Shown here: positions 1-6,778 of the stretch, in pieces | Layout of the letters: every line of letters starts with the position of its first letter | How positions within the stretch are numbered: position 1 is the first letter of the stretch | DNA from: Humibacter sp. RRB41 | GTDB taxonomy: Bacteria > Actinomycetota > Actinomycetes > Actinomycetales > Microbacteriaceae | NCBI RefSeq assembly: GCF_022761015.1 | Contig: NZ_JAKWJQ010000002.1 | Coordinates: forward strand, 186,001-250,000 | Reading direction: 5' to 3' | Length of the DNA stretch: 64,000 nucleotides | Translations under genes and position numbers: made by a program | Notes under the pieces: model-generated | Told to the model about the DNA's origin: nothing | The model's database searches: none | What the model saw: the letters and a program-made list of their open reading frames with translations, nothing else

Positions 1-1
1 C

Positions 2-484
2 GACGCGGTGCGTGAACTGCCCGACGGTGCACAACCCGCCGAGGTGCTTCGCGCCTCGGCGATGAAGCTGATCTCGTCGGTGGGCGGGGCGGCGGGACCG
101 CTTTACGGAACAGCTCTGCTGCGGGCATCCGACGCGGTCGCCGGACTGTCGGAGGTCGATTCTGCGCACGTCCTGGCGCTGCTCGAGGCGGCCTTGGGTG
201 GCATCGAGGACCGTGGACACGCTGCACCTGGCGACAAGACCATGGTCGACGCCTGGTCGGTGGCGGTGGATGCCGCTCGTTCCGCTGTCGCGGAGGGACG
301 AACCTCCGCCGAGATTCTCGACGCCGCTGCCGACGGGGCGGAGTCGGGCGCTGAGACCACGGATGCGATGCTGCCGCACAAGGGACGCGCGAGCTATCTC
401 GGCGAGCGAGCCGTCGGCCATCGTGACCCGGGTGCCGTTTCGACGGCGATCATCCTCCTGGCAGCTGCGGAAGCCGCGAAGTGA
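2..484 (+). CDS. dhaL: Dihydroxyacetone kinase subunit DhaL, 5' truncated by window edge
   Basis: The reading frame enters from the left edge, so about the first 50 residues of a roughly 210-residue DhaL are missing. DhaL is the ADP-binding subunit that phosphorylates dihydroxyacetone held by DhaK, with phosphate passed on by DhaM. The family signature PGDKTMVDAW is present, as are the glycine- and alanine-rich helices of the eight-helix barrel and the conserved C-terminal segment GRASYLGERAVGHRDPGA. The stop overlaps the GTG start of dhaM by four bases, so the two are translationally coupled. dhaK presumably lies just outside the window. Confidence 0.95.
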   Translation, partial: DAVRELPDGAQPAEVLRASAMKLISSVGGAAGPLYGTALLRASDAVAGLSEVDSAHVLALLEAALGGIEDRGHAAPGDKTMVDAWSVAVDAARSAVAEGRTSAEILDAAADGAESGAETTDAMLPHKGRASYLGERAVGHRDPGAVSTAIILLAAAEAAK

Positions 485-1182
485 CCGCCGCGACCGACCG
501 TCGGCTGGTCTCGCTCGTCGTGGTCTCGCACAGCGACCTCATCGCCAAGGGGGTCGCTGAGGTCGTTTCCCAGATGAGTCCTGACGTTGTGGTCGAAACT
601 GCCGGAGGAACACCGCTCGGGGGTGTCGGCACCGATGTCGAGCGTGTGATGACGGCGATCCGGAGCGCCGAGAGGGGCGCAGGAGTCGTCGTTCTGACCG
701 ATCTCGGCTCGGCGGTGCTCAGCGCCGAGACGGCGCTCGAGCTGCTGGGTGATGACGACGTGGTTGCGGTGAAGATCTCCGATGGCCCGCTGGTCGAGGG
801 TGGCGTCGCCGCCGGTGTGCGTGCCCAGACCGGAGGCGATGTCGACGACGTGCTTGCGGCATCCCTGGCACACGTCGTCACACGGCCTGCAGACTCGCCG
901 ACCTCACACGAGGATGGCGGCAGCGGCTACCTACGCACGGCCACCCTCGTCAACGCCGACGGATTGCACGCCCGTCCGGCAGCGGAGTTCGTGAAGCTCG
1001 CGACGAGCCTCGGCGTGAAGATGACGGTGAACGGCAAGGACGCCAGGAGCCTGCTGGGCATCCTCTCCCTCGGCCTGGCGCAGGGGGCGACCGTCGACAT
1101 CGCCACGGATGACCCGGGGGGAACCGCCGCGGTGGACCGTCTCATCGAGCTCGTCGAGTCGGGTTTCAGCGGCCAACGGTGA
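481..1182 (+). CDS. dhaM: PTS-dependent dihydroxyacetone kinase phosphotransferase subunit DhaM (EIIA-Man plus HPr)
   Basis: This 233-residue protein relays phosphate from PEP/EI/HPr to the ADP bound on DhaL. Residues 8-130 form an EIIA-mannose-like domain with its phosphoacceptor histidine in VVSHSD (His17). Residues 150-230 form an HPr domain with the phosphohistidine motif GLHARPAA (His163) and a regulatory-serine-like segment ARSLLGILSL. The third domain (EI-like) found in Escherichia coli DhaM is absent, as is usual in actinobacteria. The GTG start inside the dhaL stop codon is preferred because of the GTGA overlap. The pair implies that a working PEP-dependent phosphotransferase system exists elsewhere in the genome. 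Confidence 0.95.
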   Translation: MTAATDRRLVSLVVVSHSDLIAKGVAEVVSQMSPDVVVETAGGTPLGGVGTDVERVMTAIRSAERGAGVVVLTDLGSAVLSAETALELLGDDDVVAVKISDGPLVEGGVAAGVRAQTGGDVDDVLAASLAHVVTRPADSPTSHEDGGSGYLRTATLVNADGLHARPAAEFVKLATSLGVKMTVNGKDARSLLGILSLGLAQGATVDIATDDPGGTAAVDRLIELVESGFSGQR

Positions 1183-1230
1183 CGACCGGGGCGAAGGTGA
1201 GCAACGCCACCGCAACGAATGAGCTGGAGG

Positions 1231-1731
1231 TCACCGCGTCTCGTCTCCCTCGAGCACGCGTCTCGCGAATGCCGTGATGTGCTCACGAAGGGCTGCGACG
1301 CGCTCGAGGCGGGCCGCCTCGACGTCGAATCCCAGGTAGGCGACCGGAGGGAGGCGACGCACGTTCCGCGCGCACTCGAACTTCGCGCAGGCCAGCGTGC
1401 CGATCGTGTTGCCGTTTCGTCCGGCGGCTCCTGCACGCCGCGCACTGTAGAACACGACGTCGTTCGGTAGATGCACGTCTTCGCACCAGGAACACTGAGG
1501 GCGGGCACGGTGCGGGGCGTCTCCTTGGCGCAGCAGTATGCCCGTCGGCGTGCCGTCGAGGTCGACGACGACGTAGCCGAGGCTCGGGTATTTGCGGTCT
1601 CGCCACCCGAGGAAGTCGAGTGAATCCCAGTCGAGCTCGTTGAAATCTGCGGGAAGAGAGAGGTTCTTGCGTTCGCGGAGGGACGCGTTGACGAAGGATG
1701 CGCGAATGGTCGCGTCGGTCAAGGGGAGCAT
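1231..1731 (-). CDS. FBP/FusB-like treble-clef zinc-finger protein
   Basis: This 166-residue protein matches the FBP_C/FusB family, whose characterised members bind elongation factor G and release it from fusidic-acid-stalled ribosomes. The C-terminal half carries a four-cysteine zinc site: CSWC (Cys80, Cys83) and CAKFEC (Cys115, Cys120). The N-terminal half (residues 1-70) has the helical region plus a strand segment YVVVDLDGTPTGILLR. I start at ATG 1731; the frame stays open to 1821, but the added residues look like non-coding translation. It is convergent with dhaM. Actual fusidate resistance cannot be inferred, since many actinobacterial homologues are uncharacterised. Confidence 0.8.
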   Translation of the reverse strand: MLPLTDATIRASFVNASLRERKNLSLPADFNELDWDSLDFLGWRDRKYPSLGYVVVDLDGTPTGILLRQGDAPHRARPQCSWCEDVHLPNDVVFYSARRAGAAGRNGNTIGTLACAKFECARNVRRLPPVAYLGFDVEAARLERVAALREHITAFARRVLEGDETR

Positions 1732-1953
1732 GAATCGAGCCGTTCTGGTGATGTCGCAGGCACGTCGGCGTGCGAAGTTCTCACATGACAGCGCAGGAGG
1801 ATACCTGCGAGTTTCAAACAAAAATCCTGATCATATGGAGAAACTGTCGCTATCTCGGCTCGGCGTCGAACGCGCCGCAAACCTCCGAACGCCCTTTGGG
1901 CATCGTGGAAGAGCCGAAATGATTCACCAGTCAAGACTAGAACACAGCGCCTT

Positions 1954-1959
1954 TAGGCT
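1954..1959 (+). promoter_or_regulatory. -10 hexamer of a probable leaderless gene
   Basis: TAGGCT ends six bases before the GTG start at 1966, and no Shine-Dalgarno sequence sits in front of that start. This is the spacing expected if transcription begins at the start codon. No convincing -35 is visible. Confidence 0.45.
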
Positions 1960-1965
1960 GGTCTG

Positions 1966-2778
1966 GTGCAACGGAACGGCGAGCCTTCGGCCTACTTCGA
2001 GCGAGTCGGGCCCGACCTCTACCGGCCGACCACTCATGCAGGGGGAGCGTGGAACGAGGGCGAGATCCATTTCAGCCCGCTCGGTGGTCTGATCATTCAT
2101 CAGATGGACCGCCATCGTGCCGCCGAGGGCAGGGGAGGGGATCGCAAGGCTCTCGCTCGTGTCAGCTTCGACATCCTGGGATTCCTCGCAGCGGATGTCT
2201 GCGACGTGCAGGTGCGCACGATTCGGCCGGGCCGAACGATCGAGCTCGTCGAGGCATCCGTGATGATCGCGGGCCGTGCCGCGGTTCTTGCCAGGGCGTG
2301 GTTCGTTGCGGACAACGACACGGCCGCGATCGCGGGGGGCGAGGGCTCGCCCATGGCAGCCCCCGAGACCTGCACGCCATGGTTGATGGGCGAGACCTGG
2401 CCGGGAGGCTATGTGGCATCGGTCGAGATTCGCACCGACGGCCCTCCGTTACCCGGCCGTGCGCGCGCGTGGCTCCGCACCGAGAACGCCGTCGTCGCCG
2501 GCGAACCGAGCACTCGGCACGCTTCATTCATCGCCCTGGTGGACACGGCCAACGGTGTCGCGGTACGCACGCCGCCGACCGAGTGGATGTTCCCCAATCT
2601 CGACCTCACCATCCATCTTTTCCGCCAGCCGGCGGGGGAGTGGGTCGGGCTCGACACGACGGTCACGTTCGGGCCGGCGGGTCACGGCCTCACCAGTACC
2701 GTGCTTCACGATGAACGCGGAGCGATCGGCCGTGCCGAACAGATCCTCACGGTGCGGCCGATCGCGATGACCGACTGA
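1966..2778 (+). CDS. Thioesterase family protein (TesB-like double hotdog)
   Basis: The 270-residue product resembles acyl-CoA thioesterases with two tandem hotdog folds (4HBT_3 type). The first fold is around residues 20-125, with the helix GGLIIHQMDRHR and strand ALARVSFDILGFL. The second is around residues 150-265, with strands GYVASVEIRT and GLDTTVTFGPAGHGLTSTVLHDERG. Its substrate is unknown. The GTG at 1966 seems to be a leaderless start because TAGGCT ends six bases upstream. It stands alone, divergent from the FBP protein across a 234-bp spacer in which I see no other gene. Confidence 0.75.
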   Translation: MQRNGEPSAYFERVGPDLYRPTTHAGGAWNEGEIHFSPLGGLIIHQMDRHRAAEGRGGDRKALARVSFDILGFLAADVCDVQVRTIRPGRTIELVEASVMIAGRAAVLARAWFVADNDTAAIAGGEGSPMAAPETCTPWLMGETWPGGYVASVEIRTDGPPLPGRARAWLRTENAVVAGEPSTRHASFIALVDTANGVAVRTPPTEWMFPNLDLTIHLFRQPAGEWVGLDTTVTFGPAGHGLTSTVLHDERGAIGRAEQILTVRPIAMTD

Positions 2779-2807
2779 ATCGTCGAACGGCGGCAGGGAG
2801 GCGATTG

Positions 2808-3152
2808 TCAGAGGACCTGCCGCACCTCGACCTTGCGGTTGCAGGCCTTCGAACCTTCTGCCGCCAATTTCAGGGCCGCGTCGTGATCGGCGGCTTCGAT
2901 GATCCAGAATCCCGCGACGAACTCCGTGGACTCCACGTAGGGCCCGTCGGTGAACTCACCGGCGTTGTCCCTATTGTCGATGACCGTCGCTGCGTCGGGG
3001 GCGCCCAGTCCGCCTGCGAAAACCCAGTTTCCGTCGGCGATGAGCCTTTCGTTGTAGACGTCGATCGCGGCCATCTCAGCGGCCGTCGCGGATTCCGACC
3101 TTCCGGCCGCTACGGCTTGTCCGTTGTCGATCACGCACACCAGAAACTGCAT
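2808..3152 (-). CDS. YCII/DGPF-domain protein
   Basis: This 114-residue protein covers the length of a YCII domain. It carries the DGPF-type signature FTDGPYVESTEFVAGFWII (residues 67-85) and a closing segment KVEVRQVL. YCII domains form small ferredoxin-like dimers related to muconolactone isomerase; in actinobacteria they are often encoded beside ECF sigma factors, but none is present here. The ATG at 3152 follows a GGAGATGA ribosome-binding site. The catalytic role is unknown. It is convergent with the thioesterase gene. Confidence 0.8.
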   Translation of the reverse strand: MQFLVCVIDNGQAVAAGRSESATAAEMAAIDVYNERLIADGNWVFAGGLGAPDAATVIDNRDNAGEFTDGPYVESTEFVAGFWIIEAADHDAALKLAAEGSKACNRKVEVRQVL

Positions 3153-3300
3153 CTCAGGTCATCTCCCATGGCTCGTGGTTGTCGTGAGCGGTTGCTCACC
3201 ACTACGTCGAACGACTTCGCCCCGATTCGACATCGTCGCCCCGATTGTTCCGGCAACTCGTGGCGAGAGTCTGAGATTCGCCCTCGGACGAGCGTCCGAT

Positions 3301-3933
3301 CTACTTGGAATCGGTGACGACGACGATCCGCCTGATGAAGGTGTCTTCCACGGCGGAGCGGAGGAGGAAGTCGGCGACGCTCGAGCGCGAGGTCGAGGGG
3401 AGGATCGGCAGTTTCGTGACGTCATCCAGGGCGACCGCGGAGTAGCGGGTGCTGTCCCGGTCATTCAGTGCACCAGGGTACTCGAGGGTCCACTTCAGAT
3501 CGCTGGCGCGCAAGAGCACTTCCGATGCGGCCTTGTCTGCGTATTTCTTACGCAGAGCGGTACGGAAGATCAGTCCAGCAAGGAACGAGGCCTTTGCCAG
3601 CGAGTCTCCGACACCGAATGCGGACACCATGACGAACCGGTCGACGCCGGAGGTCTTCGCGGATGCGACGACGGCGCGGACCATATCGGTGATCAGCGTG
3701 GGGGTTTCGCGGATGTTCTTGGCACCGAGCGCGCTGATGACCGCATCATGCCCGCTGGCTGCCGTCGCGATCGTGGCGGGGTCCGTGACATCTCCGCTGA
3801 CGATGCGAGCGCGCGGGTCGACGTCGGCATCGGCCTTTCGAACGAGAGCGGTGACCTCGTGTCCCTGGTCGAGTGCCTTTTTCACGAGGGGGATGCCGGT
3901 ACGGCCGGTCGCTCCGAGGACAAGAAACTTCAC
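3301..3933 (-). CDS. NmrA-like NAD(P)-binding oxidoreductase
   Basis: The 210-residue protein opens with the Rossmann signature VLGATGRTG (residues 4-12). It continues with GDVTDPATIATAASGHDAVISALG and RFVMVSAFGVGD, typical of atypical short-chain reductases of the NAD(P)H-binding/NmrA group. I chose the GTG at 3933 because AGAAGG lies about nine bases upstream and the glycine-rich loop then falls at the usual position; an upstream in-frame ATG at 4005 is less likely. Its promoter at 4011-4040 contains a palindromic operator in the spacer. Control by the upstream MarR gene is therefore likely, suggesting a stress- or xenobiotic-inducible reductase. Confidence 0.82.
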   Translation of the reverse strand: MKFLVLGATGRTGIPLVKKALDQGHEVTALVRKADADVDPRARIVSGDVTDPATIATAASGHDAVISALGAKNIRETPTLITDMVRAVVASAKTSGVDRFVMVSAFGVGDSLAKASFLAGLIFRTALRKKYADKAASEVLLRASDLKWTLEYPGALNDRDSTRYSAVALDDVTKLPILPSTSRSSVADFLLRSAVEDTFIRRIVVVTDSK

Positions 3934-4010
3934 GATAGGTTGCCTTCTTTTGAAGGGCGGACGGTGTCGATGCAGCCGTCCACCGTTGGAAATCGTCAGG
4001 ATCATTGACG

Positions 4011-4040
4011 ATAATAGTCAGAGAATCTGACTATTGTCAA
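4011..4040 (-). promoter_or_regulatory. Promoter with embedded palindromic operator (MarR-type)
   Basis: Read on the minus strand, TTGACA (4035-4040) and TATTAT (4011-4016) are separated by 18 bases. A perfect inverted repeat lies across this promoter: arms AATAGTCAGA (4013-4022) and TCTGACTATT (4026-4035) with a three-base centre. A protein bound here would block the promoter of the oxidoreductase gene starting at 3933. The half-site GTCAG/CTGAC recurs at the second MarR locus (5121-5164). Confidence 0.8.
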
Positions 4041-4086
4041 GACGAGTCGAAATCCCTCGAGGTCCGTCCGGCTCGGTGCGGCCGGT

Positions 4087-4530
4087 TCACCGTCCGTAGG
4101 TGTCGGTGATCTCGCGGAGCTGGTCCAGGATCTCTTGCAACAACGTGAAGTTGCGGGTGCCCAGGTAGTCCTTCCATTCCGAGAGGATCTGGTCGAGAGT
4201 CGCCTTCGCCACCTTGACTGCCCGCTGGCCACGGTTCTCGATCACGATCAGCCTGGCGCGGCCGTCCGTGGGGTCAGGAACTCGGCGGACATAGCCGAGG
4301 TGTTCCAGTTGGTCGACCAGCACGCCTGCGCTCTGCTTGCTCATTTGCGCCTGGTCCGCGAGGTCCGTGAGGCGAGATCCGTCCGCGGCGACACGTTGAA
4401 AGACCCTGCACTGGGCGAGGGTCCAATCATCGAACCCGGCGTCCTGGAGAGCCCGGAAGATCCGGTCCTCGGTGTATCGATACGGGATGAACAACGACAC
4501 CCCTAGATCCATCCGCTGCTCGTCGCCCAT
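4087..4530 (-). CDS. MarR family transcriptional regulator (locus 1)
   Basis: This 147-residue winged-helix regulator has the MarR arrangement. A dimerisation helix is at the N-terminus. The DNA-reading segment around residues 50-90 contains LTDLADQAQMSKQSAGVLVDQLE and the wing VRRVPDPTDGRARLIVI, with the family hallmark DPTDGRA. ATG 4530 is preferred over an in-frame GTG at 4566 because GGAG lies just upstream. It sits immediately upstream of, and in the same direction as, the oxidoreductase gene, whose promoter carries a matching palindrome. That makes it the likely repressor; a TATAAT -10 for this gene is visible at 4628-4633 on the minus strand. Confidence 0.9.
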   Translation of the reverse strand: MGDEQRMDLGVSLFIPYRYTEDRIFRALQDAGFDDWTLAQCRVFQRVAADGSRLTDLADQAQMSKQSAGVLVDQLEHLGYVRRVPDPTDGRARLIVIENRGQRAVKVAKATLDQILSEWKDYLGTRNFTLLQEILDQLREITDTYGR

Positions 4531-4683
4531 GACGCTGACTGCTCCAATCGCCCGTTCTGATCCCACGAGGTGCGTCTCGTGTCGACGCAGAGCTTCTGCT
4601 GAACAAGGTTGGTAGTAAAGATACCTGATTATATGGACGGGCTGGAGAGTCGACGCCCATGGGGAGATGATCCGAACGAGATC

Positions 4684-5121
4684 TCAGTCTCTGAGGGAAC
4701 GGATCATGCTCTGCAGAATTGCGAACGCACCCGACTGCTCGGCCTGGGTCATGCCGCTCAGCATCCGGATCTCGACGGACCGGACTGCAACTGTCGCTTT
4801 CGCGAGGCTCCGGCGACCGCGTGACGTGAGCCGTGCGGGAAGGACCTTCCCGACGGATGCCTGCGCCGGCCTGGTCACGTACCCGTCTCGTTCCAAGGTC
4901 TGAAGCAGCACGTTCATCGACTGTCTTGTCACGAACGTGCCTCGCGCCAGCTCGGAGTTGGACAGGCCAGGGCGCTGTGCGAGCAGCTCGAGGCAGGAGT
5001 AGTGCGTCACGGTCATCCCCAGCGGCCGCAGTACCGCGTCCATGGCGACGTGAAGGGCGCTCGACGCCTCCTTCAGCAGATAGCCCAGTGAGGTCTCGAG
5101 GTGGACTCCGTCTTGACTCAT
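4684..5121 (-). CDS. MarR family transcriptional regulator (locus 2)
   Basis: The 145-residue protein is a second MarR-type winged-helix regulator. The recognition region reads LSNSELARGTFVTRQSMNVLLQTLERDGYV, followed by a wing with RPAQASVGKVLPARLTSRG. The start at ATG 5121 is inside the first of two palindromic operators, which fits autoregulation; the frame is open further upstream but runs through the operators. It is divergent from the VOC gene at 5195, whose promoter has the palindrome in its spacer. The inducing ligand cannot be read from the sequence. Confidence 0.9.
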   Translation of the reverse strand: MSQDGVHLETSLGYLLKEASSALHVAMDAVLRPLGMTVTHYSCLELLAQRPGLSNSELARGTFVTRQSMNVLLQTLERDGYVTRPAQASVGKVLPARLTSRGRRSLAKATVAVRSVEIRMLSGMTQAEQSGAFAILQSMIRSLRD

Positions 5122-5164
5122 GTCAGTATTCTGACATAGATTGATTGTTGTCAGATAACTGACA
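5113..5164 (+). promoter_or_regulatory. VOC gene promoter with two palindromic operators
   Basis: On the plus strand TTGACT (5113-5118) and TAGATT (5137-5142) are 18 bases apart. The spacer is filled by the palindrome TGTCAG-TATT-CTGACA (5121-5136). A second copy, TGTCAG-ATAA-CTGACA (5149-5164), covers the expected transcription start. Centre-to-centre distance is 28 bases. The sites also cover the start of the divergent marR gene, so both genes could be controlled together. Confidence 0.78.
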
Positions 5165-5194
5165 CATCGATAGACGACTCGAAGGAACTTCACA

Positions 5195-5563
5195 ATGCCC
5201 GCCACCGGCCCCGACTTCATCTCCTTGCAGGTTCGCGATCTGGATGCCTCGCAGGCGTTCTACGAGCAGTACCTCGGCCTCGTCCGCTCTCAGGCCGGCC
5301 CTCCACATGCTGTCGTCTTCGAGACGACGCCGATCGCATTCGCTCTGCGCGACATCGTTCCTGGCACGGATCTCGCGTCCGTCGCCCAGCCCGGCATCGG
5401 TGCCGCGATCTGGCTCCATGCCACCGACGTGCAAGCCATACACGACGCTCTCGTCGCCGACGGCCGCACGATCGTTGCGGCCCCGATCGACGGCCCGTTC
5501 GGTCGCACGTTCACCTTCGCCGATCCCGACGGCTACCAGGTCACGCTCCACGACCGCGCCTAA
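5195..5563 (+). CDS. VOC superfamily (glyoxalase/bleomycin-resistance-like) protein
   Basis: The 122-residue protein has the paired beta-alpha-beta-beta-beta modules of the vicinal oxygen chelate fold. The first runs from ISLQVRDLDASQAFYEQYLGL (residues 9-29). The second ends with FADPDGYQVTLHD (residues 108-120), where the family metal-binding acidic residue usually lies. GAAGGAA sits eight bases before ATG 5195. It is divergent from a MarR regulator and apparently repressed by it, a pairing seen for glyoxalases and dioxygenases that respond to electrophiles or quinones. Enzyme versus binding protein cannot be decided. Confidence 0.85.
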   Translation: MPATGPDFISLQVRDLDASQAFYEQYLGLVRSQAGPPHAVVFETTPIAFALRDIVPGTDLASVAQPGIGAAIWLHATDVQAIHDALVADGRTIVAAPIDGPFGRTFTFADPDGYQVTLHDRA

Positions 5564-6148
5564 GACGTCGTCTTGCCCACGGATGCTCTGCGGAAAACGC
5601 GAGCTGGGGGGGGGGCGAACGGCGCGGCGTCACGGCGCTCTCATTCCGGCGTCGTCCTGGTCGCGTGGCGCGTTTGCCGCGGGCAGGGGAGTGGAAGGAG
5701 GATCGCCCTGGCGACATCCGGTTGAGTTCCAAGGGTAGACACCATGGGTATTGTCGAGGTTGACGAACGGATGTCCCTGATCGGATCGTCGGGTCACCCC
5801 AGGCGAAGGAAGCCTGGAGGCGGAGGAGTCGGCGACGGGGCAGTGGCATCCGATCTCGTCACGGATGGCACGTTCGGCAATGACACGATCGGGAACTGAC
5901 ATAATGTGCATTATCGGACACAAGACCTGGCGCTGAGAGGGGCTGGGTCGGTAGCTCCAGAGCTTCGGGCGCATACACCCACAGTCACGCGCATTTTCAC
6001 GTTCGCACTCCGGTGCTCGCTCCGGATCTGCGGTGCGTCACATTCGCACGATGTAGGCGAATACGGGCGTTTCCGTCCCCACCCGGTGGCTTTCTCCCCT
6101 ATGCTCGGCCTGTAATTCTCAGGTTCCTCACAGGAAGGGTGGACCCCC
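5564..6148. other. Gene-free stretch of about 585 bp
   Basis: I see no convincing gene here on either strand. It holds a run of ten G residues (5606-5615), a short A/T-rich palindrome (5901-5914), and the promoter region of the HdeD-like gene, with a TATGCT-like -10 near 6101-6106 and the ribosome-binding site AGGAAGG before 6149. Small open frames in the stretch have no family signature. Confidence 0.6.
5901..5914. promoter_or_regulatory. Short palindrome ATAATG-TG-CATTAT, possible operator
   Basis: Six-base arms are separated by two bases. It is strikingly A/T-rich against its surroundings and looks like a regulator binding site. No recognised gene starts close to it; the nearest supported start is 6149. 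Confidence 0.35.
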
Positions 6149-6709
6149 ATGTCCGCTGAAAGTCCGGCCGCCAAAACCGCGGTCAATGGCATCCGTACCG
6201 CCTTCGGCGTCGGCGGTCTCGTCGCGCTCATCGTCGGCATCATCATTCTGGTCTGGCCCGGTCACGCGGCCGTGGCTCTGACTGCCATCGTCGCTATCTA
6301 CGCCATCGTCGGAGGCCTCGTTTACGGCGGCCTCGGAATCTTCTCGAAGACGATGGGCGGCTGGTCCCGTGTCGGGCACATCATCCTCGGCGTTGTCTTC
6401 ATCGTCGCCGGCGTGATCGCGCTGTTCAATCTGGGTCACACTGCGGTCTGGCTCGCGCTGTTCATCGGAATTCTGGTCGGCATCATGTGGATCGTCGAGG
6501 GCATTGTGGCTCTGACCACGCTCGGCGCCTCGGACTCGAGGGGTTGGACGATCTTCTTCGCGATCCTGAGCATTATCGCGGGCATCATCCTGCTGTTCTC
6601 GCCGCTCTGGGGCGCGATCGTGCTCTGGTGGCTGCTAGGTATCTCGCTCGTTGTGCTCGGCATCATCCAGATCGTGCGTGCGTTCACCTGGAAGGGTGCC
6701 GCCGCCTGA
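6149..6709 (+). CDS. HdeD-like DUF308 membrane protein
   Basis: This 186-residue protein is almost entirely hydrophobic. Six membrane segments lie at about residues 19-37, 39-63, 75-93, 98-122, 134-152 and 155-178, with short polar linkers; this is the HdeD/DUF308 layout. HdeD in enterobacteria supports acid resistance at high cell density, but actinobacterial members are uncharacterised. AGGAAGGGTGG precedes ATG 6149. A strong hairpin follows the stop. The gene stands alone. Confidence 0.85.
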   Translation: MSAESPAAKTAVNGIRTAFGVGGLVALIVGIIILVWPGHAAVALTAIVAIYAIVGGLVYGGLGIFSKTMGGWSRVGHIILGVVFIVAGVIALFNLGHTAVWLALFIGILVGIMWIVEGIVALTTLGASDSRGWTIFFAILSIIAGIILLFSPLWGAIVLWWLLGISLVVLGIIQIVRAFTWKGAAA

Positions 6710-6721
6710 ACACAGGCAGGC

Positions 6722-6766
6722 ACGACGAAGGCGCCGGGACGGATGTTCGCCCGGCGCCTTCGTCGT
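6722..6766. terminator. Bidirectional hairpin terminator
   Basis: Perfect 17-bp arms (6722-6738 and 6750-6766) enclose an 11-base loop between two convergent genes. There is no T-run, so it may act as a mixed or bidirectional terminator. Confidence 0.75.
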
Positions 6767-6778
6767 CTCGTCGAAGTC

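Noticed and set aside
5630-5902. Possible 90-codon minus-strand gene starting inside the palindrome at 5901
   Set aside because: No ribosome-binding site, no family similarity I can recognise, and Pro/Ser-rich composition; kept only as a possibility under the palindrome finding.
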